Part shown: piece after piece, positions 6,121 through 6,700 of the stretch
How positions within the stretch are numbered: position 1 is the stretch's first letter
Layout: every line of letters starts with the position of its first letter
Source of the DNA: an uncultured Sulfurimonas sp.
GTDB taxonomy: Bacteria > Campylobacterota > Campylobacteria > Campylobacterales > Sulfurimonadaceae
Direction: 5' to 3'
Assembly: GCA_937914675.1 (NCBI GenBank)
Contig: CALDOC010000056.1
Coordinates: 1-6,700 of the forward strand
DNA length: 6,700 nucleotides
Translations under genes and position numbers: made by a program
The notes under the pieces: generated by a model
Told to the model about the DNA's origin: nothing
Databases searched by the model: none
What the model saw: the letters and a program-made list of their open reading frames with translations, nothing else

Positions 6121-6700
6121 TGAGCGCGAGAGAAGTGATGATGGTATCAAAAATAATACCCGTGATAAGCGTCAAAGACGCGGACGAGATGCTGCGTTTG
6201 GCGGAAGCTCTGATGAAAGGAGGGGTGAACATATTTGAGATAACTCTTAGAACTCCAAAAGCGCTCGAAGCGATAGAAGCCGTCGCCAAAGCTTTTCCAG
6301 ACGCCATCACGGGAGCCGGAACCGTCATAAACGCGGAGACTTTCAAGGCGGTCGAAGACGCCGGAGCGAAGTTCGCGATCTCACCGGGTTTGACGCGCTC
6401 TTTGGCCGCGTCCATGAAAGAGAGAAACATTCCATTACTTCCAGGAGTAGCCACGGCGAGCGAGATAATGAGCGGTTTGGAATACGGGCTTGACGCCTTC
6501 AAGCTTTTTCCAGCCACCATCGTCGGCGGAGTCGAAGCGCTCAAAGCTTTCGGCGGACCCTTCAAAGACGCGCTCTTTTGCCCAACGGGCGGCATCAACG
6601 CGAGCAACGCGAAAAGCTTCTTGGCTTTGCCAAACGTGGCTTGCGTGGGCGGAAGTTGGATAGTTCCAGCAAACCTGATTCAAGAGAAAAGGTTTGACGA
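6117..6700 (+). CDS. eda: KDPG aldolase (2-dehydro-3-deoxy-phosphogluconate aldolase), 3' end missing
   Basis: A class I aldolase that splits KDPG into pyruvate and glyceraldehyde-3-phosphate, the last step of the Entner-Doudoroff pathway. The window holds 194 codons of a family usually about 205-215 residues long, so only a short tail is lost at the right edge. Landmarks: IPVISV at 14-19, FEITLRTP at 40-47 with the general-base Glu41 and substrate-binding Arg45, GAGTV at 66-70, ISPG at 88-91, LLPGVATASE at 107-116, Schiff-base Lys129 in DAFKLFPA, CPTGGI at 155-160 and VGGSW at 177-181. Two tandem in-frame ATGs occur at 6117 and 6120. The first shares ATGA with the edd stop and has GGGAG at 6105-6109 7 nt upstream, so I chose it, but initiation at 6120 would change only one residue. 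All seven Asp codons seen are GAC. Active-site residues are intact. Confidence 0.96.
   Translation, partial: MMSAREVMMVSKIIPVISVKDADEMLRLAEALMKGGVNIFEITLRTPKALEAIEAVAKAFPDAITGAGTVINAETFKAVEDAGAKFAISPGLTRSLAASMKERNIPLLPGVATASEIMSGLEYGLDAFKLFPATIVGGVEALKAFGGPFKDALFCPTGGINASNAKSFLALPNVACVGGSWIVPANLIQEKRFD

Noticed and set aside
6089..6607. A 172-codon minus-strand open frame opposite eda
   Set aside because: It is antisense to a clear KDPG aldolase with intact active site, and its Ser/Ala/Pro-rich composition is what the complement of that codon usage gives.

Overview
The window looks like chromosomal DNA from a Campylobacterota (epsilonproteobacterial) type bacterium, possibly a free-living Sulfurimonas-, Sulfuricurvum- or Sulfurospirillum-like organism. 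The basis is the style of the proteins (a THI5/NMT1-like sensor-type periplasmic domain, a short OmpR-family regulator, CmoA), AT-rich intergenic DNA with good TATAAT -10 boxes but no clear -35, and tight head-to-tail packing. The taxonomic call is inference; no rRNA or tRNA is present to settle it.

Layout. (1) 1-482, minus: 5' part of a gene for an exported THI5/NMT1-like ligand-binding protein, running off the left edge; it may be the sensor end of a histidine kinase. (2) 483-604: divergent promoter region with two -10 boxes and a short direct repeat. (3) 605-1312, plus: cmoA, the carboxy-SAM synthase of tRNA wobble-uridine modification. (4) 1315-1986, minus: an OmpR/PhoB-family response regulator, convergent with cmoA and separated from it by 2 bp. 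(5) 1987-2149: a second divergent regulatory region with two -10 boxes and a 7-5-7 inverted repeat. (6) 2150-6700, plus: zwf-pgl-edd-eda, a compact operon in which every junction overlaps; eda runs off the right edge about 10-20 codons short of its expected end.

The four plus-strand genes form the complete Entner-Doudoroff route from glucose-6-phosphate: Zwf makes 6-phosphogluconolactone and NADPH, Pgl hydrolyses it to 6-phosphogluconate, Edd dehydrates that to KDPG, and Eda splits KDPG into pyruvate and glyceraldehyde-3-phosphate. No hexose transporter, glucokinase or phosphoglucose isomerase is visible; these may lie downstream. The divergent response regulator is a natural candidate regulator of the operon, and the partial sensor-like gene beyond cmoA is a candidate partner, but both links rest on position alone.

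I see no mobile element, CRISPR array, RNA gene or clearly novel system. The points most worth following are the complete Entner-Doudoroff operon in a lineage where it is uncommon, its possible control by the adjacent two-component genes, and an abrupt codon-usage change inside zwf.
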